A DNA stretch of 64,000 nt from Ypsolopha sequella. Taxonomy: Eukaryota; Arthropoda; Insecta; Lepidoptera; Ypsolophidae. The stretch lies in contig CAKOHE010000063.1 in assembly GCA_934047225.1 (NCBI GenBank), positions 41,327-105,326 of the forward strand, in the 5' to 3' direction. Positions 10,440 to 21,186 of the stretch are shown one piece after another. The notes beneath the pieces were generated by a model, which saw only the letters and a list, made by a program, of their open reading frames with translations, searched no databases and had not been told where the DNA came from. The translations under genes and the position numbers were made by a program. The stretch's first letter is position 1. Each line of letters starts with the position of its first letter.

Positions 10440-11519
10440 TTTACTTGAGCAGGAATAATAACTTTCCTTTCCTTGAAATTTGCACTAATACAGTAAATTT
10501 ATAGAATTTACAAACAATATGGAGCACAAAAATGAATATATATCTGTATTTTATGAATTTGCATTGAACTCTGTTCGAATTGGTTGATACAAAATGGCGT
10601 TCGTTGCAAAGAAATTATAAAAGTTGAAAGTCAGAAAATGAACCTAAATAACTTCACAACGATGATACTATTCTAACATGAAGTACTGATGTATTTTTCT
10701 TCTCCCTCTGTTTCACGTACTCGGCGATGTTTCGAGCAATGAGATCTTCTTTCTCGCACGCTCGCATGTACTTGTAAGCAAGCGCTCTCTCTCGCACCTT
10801 TGACTGCTCACACGCAGTTCACAGTGGTTCCTCAACCAGTTCGGAAAAGGCCTGTGAAAGAAGCCCGTAGAACTGGCACCGGCGAACAAAGGATTCTTGA
10901 AAGAAGCCTTTGAAAGAAGCCGTTGAAAGAAGCCGTTGAAAGAAGCCTGATGAGTCCCGTTTTCTGGAAAATATTTTCCACGCGGCGATGTATGGCGAAA
11001 ATGATCCGGAAACCTCACTTTTTAGTTTTAAACAAAGTAAATGCCACTTATAGAAGCGGCACCTTTTCACTTTTATTATAGTCACTTATTGAAGTGGCGG
11101 TGAAAACTGCGTAATTTTCAGGATTATAGTTCACTGATAAAATAAACAAAAGTCACTGATAGCAGCAGTGATATTCACTTGAGAAAATATAGTTTCTCTG
11201 CATAAACACGACGGACTATAGGTCACGTAATAGTTCACTGATGGCAGCGATGAATTGCAATTTTAGCCAACAAAATATAGCGATTGACGGCACTTTCTTC
11301 CTGGAACTATAGGTCCAAACCAACAAACTATAGCGATTGACGGCACTTTCTTCTTGGAGCTATAGGTCCAAAGTATGAAACAGTTTTTGTTGAAAAACGA
11401 ACATGGACTATAGGCCACGAACGTTTCGATTGAGCGACACTCCCGAGCACAACCCGCCTGGATATAGTCCTTGTCCTGTATACGCGAACACTGTTGTTAA
11501 CGGCGATGTGGGACCATTA
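10440..11519 (-). other. 5' leader of BEL-2 with primer-binding site and repeats
   Basis: About 1.08 kb separate the 5' LTR from the ATG. A candidate primer-binding site, TGGTCCCACATCGCCG on the minus strand, starts four bases inside the LTR (about 11501-11516); the tRNA is not identified. The leader holds a 13-bp unit ('ttgaaagaagccg') repeated about four times near 10900-10950, and a 52-bp direct repeat near 11269-11372. Confidence 0.6.
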
Positions 11520-11694
11520 TGTGGCGTGCTGGTCATTTAATTATTAAAACCACATTAAATTTGATGTAGCGGACTGTATTTAAAGGTATAATTAGGTAAG
11601 CGATACAAGACGACGTGGATTTAGAACAACGGTTAGTGTACAACTAAATAATATGTAGGTAGCTTTATAGTATATGTGCGATTAGCCTCGTACA
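11520..11694 (-). repeat. 5' LTR of BEL-2, 175 bp
   Basis: This is the identical partner of 5424-5598. ACAAG follows at 11695-11699. In minus orientation it would carry the promoter of the element. Confidence 0.92.
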
Positions 11695-11699
11695 ACAAG

Positions 11700-12758
11700 T
11701 ACTGTCCAATAGAATGAGCAATTTGTCAGGTTCTATACCTACTTAGCTATACATACAGTCCACAATCGATGTGTTATTTTTTTAAACTAGTAGCAAATAA
11801 ATCGTCCTAAAGAGCACTCGTGTTTTCATCAAAAAAGACACCTTCCCGTAATAGTGAACCTTATCGCGTAGACAAGTACCAATTAAACATACATACTATA
11901 TATTTTACTTCTACAATAAAATCGGTTTTAGATAATTAGATTTGTTTATTTCCATCACAAATGAAAACTAAATAGTTGCATGATTTGATAGTAGTTTAAA
12001 AACGTCCAGTTAAGGGCCTTACTATCGCCAAATGGGTACTTTCTAAAGCCTACTCCTCGTTTACGGCCAAACCAAAAATAATGAAAAAATGTATTATGAA
12101 TAATCAGCTCTTAGACAACGTATGCAACATTTTTCTATTTCATACCACCAAAACTTCTACATGAAAAAAATTATTAACTAAATGGTGTTTTTTGGCTTGA
12201 ATTTCTTACTGCTCTTAATTGGCTAGGCCGATTGAATTCATTTATGCTTTGATAAATAGATAAACTTGATAGCTATAAACATAACATAGGATTAGTCAAT
12301 CGAACAATCACGTCCAAGTGAAAAGTATAATTTTCTCCTATTTCGCCCTTTCAAGGACGCAGTGAGCGTCGTAACAGCCACTATGCATTGCGTGCTGATA
12401 TGAACGTTATTTCAATGTCGTTTCCGTTGATATTCGTACTGACAAATATCGAGCTGCTAATTTGGCTATGGTAATCGCCTTAATTAATTAATCACAGGGA
12501 CTGTAAAATGTCCATTTTTAAAATTCGTTTTTGTTTTAACTTAAGGCAGATTATAATCTTTGTAAATATTTATTTATTTATTCATAAGAATTAAAGTATC
12601 AAGATCCTTTTTCTTGAGGTATTTCATTTTTTATTCAGGCTAATCTAAATCTCATAAATAAAATAACTTGCATCTAATAGGTATATTTTCATAATTACGT
12701 CGGTAGTACCTAAATATGGCACAAATTAACTTTATTATATCATAACTTCATCATAATG
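11700..12758. other. Gene-free AT-rich stretch
   Basis: No coding region, RNA gene or bounded element recognised. Confidence 0.5.
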
Positions 12759-12952
12759 TAGCCGATTCTGAAGGCTTTAATTTTAGTTTTAGTGCTGTCA
12801 AACATAAAATTATTCCAAAGTAATTTAGATTCTGTTCTTAACTCTTAAGGACTATTTTGCAATGAATGGAATTTAGTTTTGACAGCAACGACATTCTATT
12901 GTCATTGTTTGACAGCACTAAAACTAAAATTAAAGCCTTTAGAATCGTCTTT
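12759..12952. mobile_element. MITE, family 1, copy 1
   Basis: Ends are inverted copies of each other over about 38 bp (left 'gattctgaaggctttaat', right 'ttaaagcctttagaatc'), with a roughly 190-bp body and no coding capacity. Two more copies sit at 47289-47456 and 55509-55656. Confidence 0.8.
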
Positions 12953-13221
12953 ACTGGCTTATTTTTTATGAAATTTGAAGAGTGTAAATTTCAACTGCTT
13001 TTGGGCTTTTGGGTAGGTCAAGGTGCGGACGACTGTACGTAGTGATACGTCATTGTTATGTGGAAGATTACAACGTTAATGTCATTTAACATACTTGAAA
13101 GCTATACACTATGTATAAAAAAAGGGCAAAAAACAAAATCATTCCATATCTTAAATGACTCAGGGAGGGTTTTCAAATAATACTTATCTACCTTCGAACC
13201 TTCAACAAGAAAAGCAATTGT
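12953..13221. other. Spacer between MITE and LTR element
   Basis: Nothing recognised. Confidence 0.4.
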
Positions 13222-13225
13222 CTAG

Positions 13226-13493
13226 TAAAACAACCCAAAAAGATAAGCAAAAACAAAACTCGGGATTCCCATTAGATTGGTATAATCTCTCGGATCGTAT
13301 TATAACCACAATCAAGTCAAGTCATTTTTCAACCACTCAATCCCTCTCCGAGTCCGAGCTCTCCGATTACCCACTGACGACTACTCATTTTAAAAAAAGG
13401 AGTGCACGATGGCCAAGTGTGAATCTGAAGTCATGAATAGATTACTAGTGAATTGATACAACTTTAAACATTACTACTTTGTAACTTGTTACA
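13226..13493 (-). repeat. LTR (left) of the satellite-bearing element
   Basis: Identical to 15642-15909 over 268 bp. The open frame crossing it is incidental. Confidence 0.85.
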
Positions 13494-13622
13494 GTCGGCC
13501 ATCCTTCATAAAACGAGTCCCATCGTTTACATATTTGCATTAATGGTTATCTTTAACCTTACATACAGTTAAAATAGGATAAATATATTTACATTTCCTT
13601 AAATAAGTATGAGTACTTTTTA

Positions 13623-13990
13623 TTATGTACTTTTATTATAGCCGTGCAAGCAGAAGCTACTTCCTTCACTATCGACCTGCAACGACTGCGATGCTACGCA
13701 ACACATCTCCTGGGCGACAAGTTCATATGCCAATTCATGCCCGCTACGTAACACCCTCCCTGATCTACTTTTATTATAGCCGTGCAAGCTGAAGCTACTT
13801 CCTTCACTATCGGCCTGCAACGACTGCGATGTTACGCAACACGTCTCCTGGGCGACAAGTTCATATGCCAATTCATGCCCGCTACGTAACACCCTCCCTA
13901 TCTACCTCTATTATAGCCGTGCAAGCTGAAACTACTTCCTTCACTATCGGCCTGCAACGACTGCGATGTTACGCAACACGCCTCCTGGGC
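13623..13990. repeat. Tandem repeat of about 140 bp, nearly three units
   Basis: Units begin near 13629, 13769 and 13908 with 'cttttattatagccgtgcaa' or a close variant; the third lacks its end. Each carries 'gacaagttcatatgcc', the seed of the 34-bp array that follows. Confidence 0.85.
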
Positions 13991-14452
13991 GACAAATTCA
14001 TATGCCTCGCTTACTCTTTAATGCGGCAAGTTCATATGCCTCACTTACTCACTAATGCGGCATGTTCATATGCCTCACTAACTCACTAATACGGCAAGTT
14101 CATATGCCTCACTTACTCACTAATACGGCAAGTTCATATGATTCGCTTACTCACTAATGCGGCAAGTTCATATGCCTCACTTACTCACTAATACGGCAAG
14201 TTCATATGCCTCACTTACTCACTAATACGGCAAGTTCATATGCCTCGCTTACTCACTAATGCGGCAAGTTCATATGCCTCACTTACTCACTAATACGGCA
14301 AGTTCATATGCCTCACTTACTCACTAATACGGCAAGTTCATATGCCTCACTTACTCACTAATACGGCAAGTTCATATGCCTCACTTACTCACTAATACGG
14401 CAAGTTCATATGCCTCACTTACTCACTAATACGGCAAGTTCATATGCCTCGC
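13990..14452. repeat. 34-bp tandem array, about 13-14 copies
   Basis: Copies of a 34-bp unit (core 'taatacggcaagttcatatg') recur at exact 34-base steps from about 14027 to 14435, with a few base changes such as taatgcgg for taatacgg. There are no spacers of varied sequence, so this is not a CRISPR array. Confidence 0.9.
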
Positions 14453-14996
14453 CATCGCCATCGCCAGCGCCATCGCCATCGTCGTCGCCATTCATCGCCA
14501 TCGCCGTCGCCATCGCCGTCGCCATCGCCGTCGCCATCGCCGTCGCCATCGCCATCGCCAGCGCCATCGCCAGCGCCGTCGCCAGCGCCTTCACCAGCGC
14601 CGTCGCCAGCGCCTTCACCAGGCCATCGCCAGCGCCACTTACTCACTAATACGGCAAGTTCATATGCCTCGCCATCGCCATCGCCAGCGCCATCGCCATC
14701 GTCGTCGCCATTCATCGCCATCGCCGTCGCCATCGCCGTCGCCATCGCCGTCGCCATCGCCATCGCCAGCGCCATCGCCAGCGCCGTCGCCAGCGCCTTC
14801 ACCAGGCCATCGCCAGCGCCATCGCCAGCGCCATCGCCAGCGCCGTCACCATCGCCAGCGCCATCGCCATCACCATCGCCAGCGCCATCGCCATCGCCAG
14901 CGCCAGCGCCGTCGCCATCGCCGGCGCCATCGCCATCACCAGCGCCATCGCCAGCGCCATCGCCAGCGCCATCGCCAGCGCCATCGTCTTCGACAG
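14447..14996. repeat. Hexanucleotide-type array (CGCCAT/CGCCGT/CGCCAG)
   Basis: About 550 bp of GCC-rich hexamers. A stretch of some 190 bp is present twice (from 14447 and from 14667), separated by one more 34-bp unit at about 14637-14670, so a block spanning both repeat types was duplicated. All frames stay open only because the repeat is a multiple of three; the Ser-Pro or Arg-His 'proteins' are artefacts. Confidence 0.85.
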
Positions 14997-15641
14997 CTCT
15001 ATTTCACGAGGCGGAGTCATCACTGAGTCTGTGTCGCTCATTTTCTAGAACTCAAAAACATTTTCGCTTCATGAAACTGTATCACTTTTAACAAACTGTC
15101 AGGTAATGATTCTAGATTAGGTTATTTTAAATCTCTTTGCATCTTGGAAACTAACGAATATTTTGTAAAGTCATGAATTTATATAATATAAAATAACCTT
15201 GAAATTTCGCTTTCAACTCACTATTAGCATTTAACTCTAACGAACACGTGTTTCACCATAATAAATAGCACCTCATAAACAAGGACCGATATTGGGGCCA
15301 AATTGTTAATCCGTTTGCATCATGTCTCATGAAGTTTAAAATGATTGAATTTTTACGTTATATGGCTTTTTCAATTATTAATTAGTTACTGCTACTTATA
15401 TTTTCGTTTAACTTTATTTTTATTCTGACACACATGCGAGTGAAGTTAAAAAAAGATGGAGAAAATTATCCACGTGCATCGTCGAATTCACAAACAAAAC
15501 AAAATGCCATTATAACAAGAACTGAGGTTTCTTTTTAAAATAATTTTGCAATTACTTACACTCTGAAGGCTTGAGTTTCAATCCAGGGCGTGTAGTTTGA
15601 CACAAAAATTATTTATTTCCGTGCCTATCCCGCTTCTGAAC
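14997..15641. other. Non-repetitive remainder of the satellite-bearing element
   Basis: AT-rich DNA without coding potential; it ends at the right LTR. Confidence 0.5.
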
Positions 15642-15909
15642 TAAAACAACCCAAAAAGATAAGCAAAAACAAAACTCGGGATTCCCATTAGATTGGTATA
15701 ATCTCTCGGATCGTATTATAACCACAATCAAGTCAAGTCATTTTTCAACCACTCAATCCCTCTCCGAGTCCGAGCTCTCCGATTACCCACTGACGACTAC
15801 TCATTTTAAAAAAAGGAGTGCACGATGGCCAAGTGTGAATCTGAAGTCATGAATAGATTACTAGTGAATTGATACAACTTTAAACATTACTACTTTGTAA
15901 CTTGTTACA
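15642..15909 (-). repeat. LTR (right) of the satellite-bearing element
   Basis: The partner of 13226-13493, followed by CTAG. Confidence 0.85.
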
Positions 15910-16119
15910 CTAGTAATCCAGTATCATTAGATGAACACCATGTGATTTCAATAGGTCTGTCTGTATATAAATTTGTGGCCCAAAAAGATCTGCCAATAAT
16001 TTCAAGGACATAAAAGTTGGGTATTTAATGTTTTTTGGCCATATTCGTAGATATGTAAGTAAATTATTTTAGCTGACTATAGCGCTGATTGGCTACGCAT
16101 ATCTGAGGTTAATTTATAT

Positions 16120-16342
16120 TGTTAGGTATTACAGATTTTTATAACACATATTTTGTTATCTTAAATAATCATTGTCAAGTAGGAATATTTTATTGTGAGA
16201 CAGCTGGCAACACACACCGCTGTCAATCTAGTTTTGGCGCGCGTAGGATGATTGTAAGAGGTCATTGTGTCCTCAATAAAACTATATCAAAATATCTTAT
16301 CCACCTGTATTATTTATAGTATAATATAAGAGAATAATAACA
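16120..16342 (+). repeat. Possible solo or orphan LTR
   Basis: This 223-bp segment starts TGTTAGG and ends AATAACA (inverted TGTTA/TAACA ends), contains AATAAA near 16276, and is followed at once by 'attcagaagtgcgataag', which resembles the bases next to the 15642 LTR. No second copy was found in the window and its internal region, if 16343-16499 is that, is cut off. Suggestive only. Confidence 0.35.
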
Positions 16343-16499
16343 ATTCAGAAGTGCGATAAGTAAACCTAAAAGCCCAAATAAAACCGCTCAGAAACAAAAG
16401 AAGGATTGAGTTGTAAAATGGTGGCCTGACGTTTTCAATTGTGTTTTCAAGATCAAAATAGGCTGCATAAAGTGAAATAATAGTTATTCATAGCCCTAG

Positions 16500-19400
16500 T
16501 AGACGGCGTAGCCGCGGCCGGCGGCGCCAGCGCAGAGCGACGTGCTCCAGACGCGATGAGCTCGGTGCGCCAGTGTCATAGGTGCGGGGGATCGTGCAGT
16601 GATCCAAGTTCATGTCCAGCGTTAATAGTTCAGTGTTATGTGTGTGAAAATCATGGTCATTTCGCTAGAATGTGTAAATTAAGGAAGAGTGTCAAAAATG
16701 TTTTCGAAATCGAGGTCAACGAAGAAAACATATCGGAGGAAGATGACTGTGAGTCATTTTATATTTCTATGCTATCGAACGTTTCGCTAAAAAAGACGTC
16801 GTTATTAGAGGACTGGTATGAACTATTAGTGGGCGAGTACGGTAGTGAAAAGTTTAAATTAGACACGGGTGCGGACAGAAATGTGTTATCTTATGAAAGG
16901 TTTTTATCATTAGGTTATGATTTAAACTTGATTCAGCGCAAAAATAACATTAAGTTAGAATCATACAGCGGCGATATTATTCCTTTGAAAGGTATTTGTT
17001 ACTTAAAATGGTGGCATAAAAACAAATTGTATACTCTAAAGTTTGCAATTGCAAATATAAAATGTCAAAGTGTGTTAGGTCGTCAGGCCTGTTCTGACTT
17101 AGGGCTGGTGCAACGTGTTTATGAGCTGAAGCAAGATGATATTTTAGCAAAAAACAGTGACTTGTTCGAGGGATTAGGATGTCTGCCGGTTGAGTATCAT
17201 ATTGTTTTGGATACCTCTGTTAAGCCGGTTGTATGTGCTACGCGTAAGGTACCGTTAGGGCTGCGTGATAAGTTGCAGTATGAATTGAATAGAATGATAA
17301 ATTTAGGTGTAATAAGAAAAGTGACGCATCCTACACCGTGGGTCAATGCACTTGTAATCGCTGCAAGAAAGAACGGGAATTTGCGTATATGTTTGGATCC
17401 TAGGCCATTAAATGTTGCGATACAGCGTGCTCATTTTCAATTGCCGACAATAAAAGAGTTAGCTGTACAATTGAATGGCGCGGAATACTTTTCAGTGTTA
17501 GATGCTAATTCAGGATTCTGGGCGGTAAAATGAGATGATGAAAGTGCTGATTTGTGCACGTTTGGAACGCCTTTTGGACGTTATCAATATTTGTGCACGT
17601 TTGGAACGCCTTTTGGACGTTATCAATATTTGTGCACGTTTGGAACGCCTTTTGGACGTTATCAATATTTGTGCATGTTTGGAACGCCTTTTGGACGTTA
17701 TCAATATTTGTGCACGTTTGGGACGCCTTTTGGACGTTATCAATATTTGTGCACGTTTGGAACGCCTTTTGGACGTTATCAATATTTGTGCACGTTTGGA
17801 ACGCCTTTTGGACGTTATCAATATTTGTGCACGTTTGGGACGCCTTTTGGACGTTATCAATATTTGTGCACGTTTGGAACGCCTTTTGGACGTTATCAAT
17901 ATTTGTGCACGTTTGGAACGCCTTTTGGACGTTATCAATATTTGTGCACGTTTGGGACGCCTTTTGGACGTTATCAATATTTGTGCACGTTTGGAACGCC
18001 TTTTGGACGTTATCAATATTTGTGCACGTTTGGGACGCCTTTTGGACGTTATCAATATTTGTGCACGTTTGGAACGCCTTTTGGACGTTATCAATATTTG
18101 TGCACGTTTGGGACGCCTTTTGGACGTTATCAATATTTGTGCACGTTTGGAACGCCTTTTGGACGTTATCAATATTTGTGCACGTTTGGGACGCCTTTTG
18201 GACGTTATCAATATTTGTGCACGTTTGGAACGCCTTTTGGACGTTATCAATATTTGTGCACGTTTGGAACGCCTTTTGGACGTTATCAATATTTGTGCAC
18301 GTTTGGGACGCCTTTTGGACGTTATCAATATTTGTGCACGTTTGGAACGCCTTTTGGACGTTATCAATATTTGTGCACGTTTGGAACGCCTTTTGGACGT
18401 TATCAATATTTGTGCACGTTTGGAACGCCTTTTGGACGTTATCAATATTTGTGCACGTTTGGGACGCCTTTTGGACGTTATCAATATTTGTGCACGTTTG
18501 GAACGCCTTTTGGACGTTATCAATATTTGTGCACGTTTGGAACGCCTTTTGGACGTTATCAATATTTGTGCACGTTTGGAACGCCTTTTGGACGTTATCA
18601 ATATTTGTGCACGTTTGGAACGCCTTTTGGACGTTATCAATATTTGTGCACGTTTGGAACGCCTTTTGGACGTTATCAATATTTGTGCACGTTTGGAACG
18701 CCTTTTGGACGTTATCAATATTTGAGATTGCCGTACGGTTTGAACTGTGCATCTGAGGTATTTCATGCAAAACTTAAGCAACTGTTAGAAGGACTAGAGG
18801 GAGTAGAATTATTTATTGATGATATTATTTGTTGGGACAATACAAAGGAACAGCATGATATGCGTTTAAAGGCACTGCTGGATAGAGCACGAAAGATAAA
18901 TTTAATATTTAACAAAGATAAATGTCGTATATGTGTAGAAGAGGTGACATACCTTGGGCACATTTTTAATAAAAATGGCATGAAACCAGATTTTGAAAAA
19001 ATTAAGGCAATTAAAAGTATGCCGGCACCTAATGACAGGAAGTCTTTAGAACGTTTTTTGGGAGCAGTTAATTATTTGTCAAAATTTATACCACAATACT
19101 CGGAAAAGATCTATTTACTTACTCGGTTATTAAAAAAAGATATTGTTTGGAGATGGGAAAGTAGCCATCAAACGGCATATCAAATATTAATTGATTCTAT
19201 TTGTGACAGCCCTGTATTAGAACTATATGACGTCACACAGGAGGTGGTGTTGTCAGTAGACGCGAGTAGCGTAGCGCTCGGCGCCGTATTGTTGCAGGCG
19301 GGCCGCCCGGTGGAGTATGCGTCACGCACTTTGACTGATACCCAGGTTCGATATGCACAGATAGAAAAGGAAATGTTGGCAATTGTTTTCGCTTGTGAAA

Positions 19401-21096
19401 AATTTCACCAATACATTTATGGAAAAAAAGCTGTAGTAATCGAAACAGATCATAAACCCCTTGAGAGTATATTTAAGAAGCCATTAGACTCAATCCCAGC
19501 ACGTTTACAACGTATGATTATGAGATTGCAGGGATATGATCTGATAGTAAATTATAAGCCAGGAAAGCTCATGTTTATACCGGACACGTTGTCACGTGCG
19601 CCACTACCTGATTTATATGATGACAACATTAGTAAAAATATATTATGCCAGGTTAATTTGTTAATAAAAACAATACCTATGTCAGGTACAAAATTAAATA
19701 AAATTGAAGAGGAAACTGGCAAGGATATTGAGTTGCAAAAACTATTGTCATATATAAATGGGGGGTGGCCACAGTATCAGTCAGATTTATGTAAAAGTCT
19801 GCAATATTATTGGTCGATGAGAGACGAACTGTACTGTGTGAGGGGGATGATTTTTAAAAACAGGCAGGTTTTGATACCTGTTTCTATGAGAACAGAAATA
19901 TTAGAAATTATACATGATGGGCATTAAGGACAAGACCGATGTAAAAAACGTGCACGGGAGGTATTGTTTTGGCCGGGTATCAGTCGAGATATTGATTGTT
20001 TTGTAAGAAAATGTAAATCTTGCCAGGAGAATTTAAATAAACCTTGCAGGGAATCGATGGTCGCTGTTCCAATACCTACTCTGCCATGGAACAAAGTTGG
20101 CTCTGATATATTTGAATATCGAAAAAAATATTACTTAGTTTTGGTGGATTATTATTCAAATTTTATTGAAGTAGCACAATTAAAAAGTACATCATCTTAT
20201 AATGTAATATGTGCAATGAAAGAGAATTTTAGCAGGTGCGGAATCCCTGAAATACTTATGAGCGATAATGGCCCTCAGTATTCGTGTAAGGAGTTCAAAG
20301 ATTTTTCAAGGCAGTGGGGATTTGAACACGTGACATCGTCACCTAATTATGCCCAATCTAACGGGAAGAGTGAAAGGGCAGTGCAAACAATAAAAAATTT
20401 ATTAAAGAAGTCGATGGATAGTGGGTCAGATTTTTATTCGGGGTTGTTAAGTTACAGAAATACACCGCGTGATGATTTGGGTTCTCCTGCACAAATGATG
20501 ATGGGAAGACGACTAAATTGTAAATTGCCAGTTAATCCTGGCCTTTTGATGTTTAATTCAACTTTAAACAACAAAAAGGATCACGATGTTCTGTTAGAAA
20601 AACAGCGCAAAAGTAAAATGTATTATGACAGGCATAACAAAACACTACCAGAGTTAGGGGTCGGTGATGATGTCATTATGTTAGAAAGAAATAATAACAG
20701 AATGCATGGTCAAATATTAGCAAAAGCTCCAGCACCGCGTTCTTATTTTGTTCAAAACAAAAGAAGCTTTATTTACCGTCGTAATAGACGGCATTTAATC
20801 AGAAATACAAGTACTACTAATGACACTCAGTCGAAAGAAGTTGACGAAGATACTTTTCATAGTGGTGATAGTCATTGTTCAGATACAGATTTTCTTCCCA
20901 CTTGTTCCCTTTTTGACGATACTGATGATGGAGGAGATTTCTCTAAAGAGAAACCTTATTCTCCACCAGTGACGCGGAGGCGAACTAAGGCAAAGAAATG
21001 TGATTAAGTTTATATATTATTAGTGTAAGCTATATTGTAAGGGATGGTGGTGGGACAATAGTTTTAAGTTTTGTATTTTATCTTTTTAAGGGAAGA
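16500..21096 (+). pseudogene. mag-like Ty3/gypsy Gag-Pol with amplified RT motif and two stops (gypsy-1)
   Basis: A single reading frame runs from about 16500 to 21007, broken only by TGA at 17531-17533 and TAA at 19925-19927. Domains in order: the end of Gag with two cysteine knuckles (from CHRCGG at about 16574 through CYVCENHGHFARMC), protease with DTGAD, the RT N-terminal half up to SGFWAVK, then the stop. Next comes a 13-residue RT motif (LCTFGTPFGRYQY) repeated 30 times, then LPYGLNCASEVF, catalytic FIDD at 18812-18823, RNase H (SVDASSVALGAVLL), the integrase zinc finger (broken by the second stop) and the integrase core with SDNGPQY and NGKSERAV. Gag N-terminus and 5' LTR are missing. 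The closest relative in the window is gypsy-2 at 31593-36115. Two nonsense codons plus the amplification make it non-functional. Confidence 0.88.
17553..18722 (+). repeat. 39-bp coding minisatellite, 30 copies, inside reverse transcriptase
   Basis: The unit of 39 bases (13 codons, 'tgtgcacgtttggaacgcct' plus 19 more) is repeated 30 times without a frame change. Copies differ almost only at one A/G position: copies 5, 8, 11, 13, 15, 17, 20 and 24 have G, the rest A. Copy 4 has one C-to-T change. The flanks show how it may have begun: ATTTG occurs just before the first copy and at the end of each copy, a five-base microhomology suited to slippage. Confidence 0.97.
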
Positions 21097-21186
21097 TGTT
21101 GTGGGTATCTGCGAATATTCTGATTGAGGGTGGAGGATAATAAATCAGTTGCTGACTAGACTTGACGCTGTTTCATTGTCACAACA
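21097..21186 (+). repeat. 3' LTR of gypsy-1, 90 bp
   Basis: It begins TGTTGTGGG and ends TCACAACA, preceded by the polypurine tract 'aagggaaga' (21088-21096), and contains AATAAA near 21140. Size and ends match the 89-bp LTRs of gypsy-2. Very short LTRs are known for the mag lineage first described in silkworm. No 5' partner is present. Confidence 0.8.

Larger units (their letters stand above)
13226..15909 (-). mobile_element. Non-coding LTR element filled with tandem repeats
   Basis: Two identical 268-bp direct repeats (13226-13493 and 15642-15909) bound the unit, and CTAG lies just outside both ends (13222-13225, 15910-15913), a 4-bp target duplication. On the minus strand each repeat begins TGTAACAAG, so that is the likely sense; it ends TA rather than CA. 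Just inside the minus-strand 5' repeat is GTTCAGAAGCGGGATAGG, a possible primer-binding site. The 2.15-kb interior has no Gag or Pol; it is mainly the arrays at 13623-14996. This is a non-autonomous LTR retrotransposon of the TRIM/LARD kind, by inference. Orientation is uncertain. Confidence 0.8.

Noticed and set aside
13990..14452. CRISPR-like regular array
   Set aside because: Units are contiguous with no variable spacers, and the DNA is eukaryotic.
14415..15091. Ser-Pro, Arg-His and Ala-rich open frames up to 215 codons
   Set aside because: Products of a GCC-rich hexamer array whose length is a multiple of three; no start context, no conservation, and located inside a non-coding LTR element.
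17505..18781. Long open frames (about 400 codons) on both strands across the 39-bp array
   Set aside because: A 39-bp repeat without stops keeps several frames open automatically. Only the plus-strand frame continuous with the RT flanks is meaningful.
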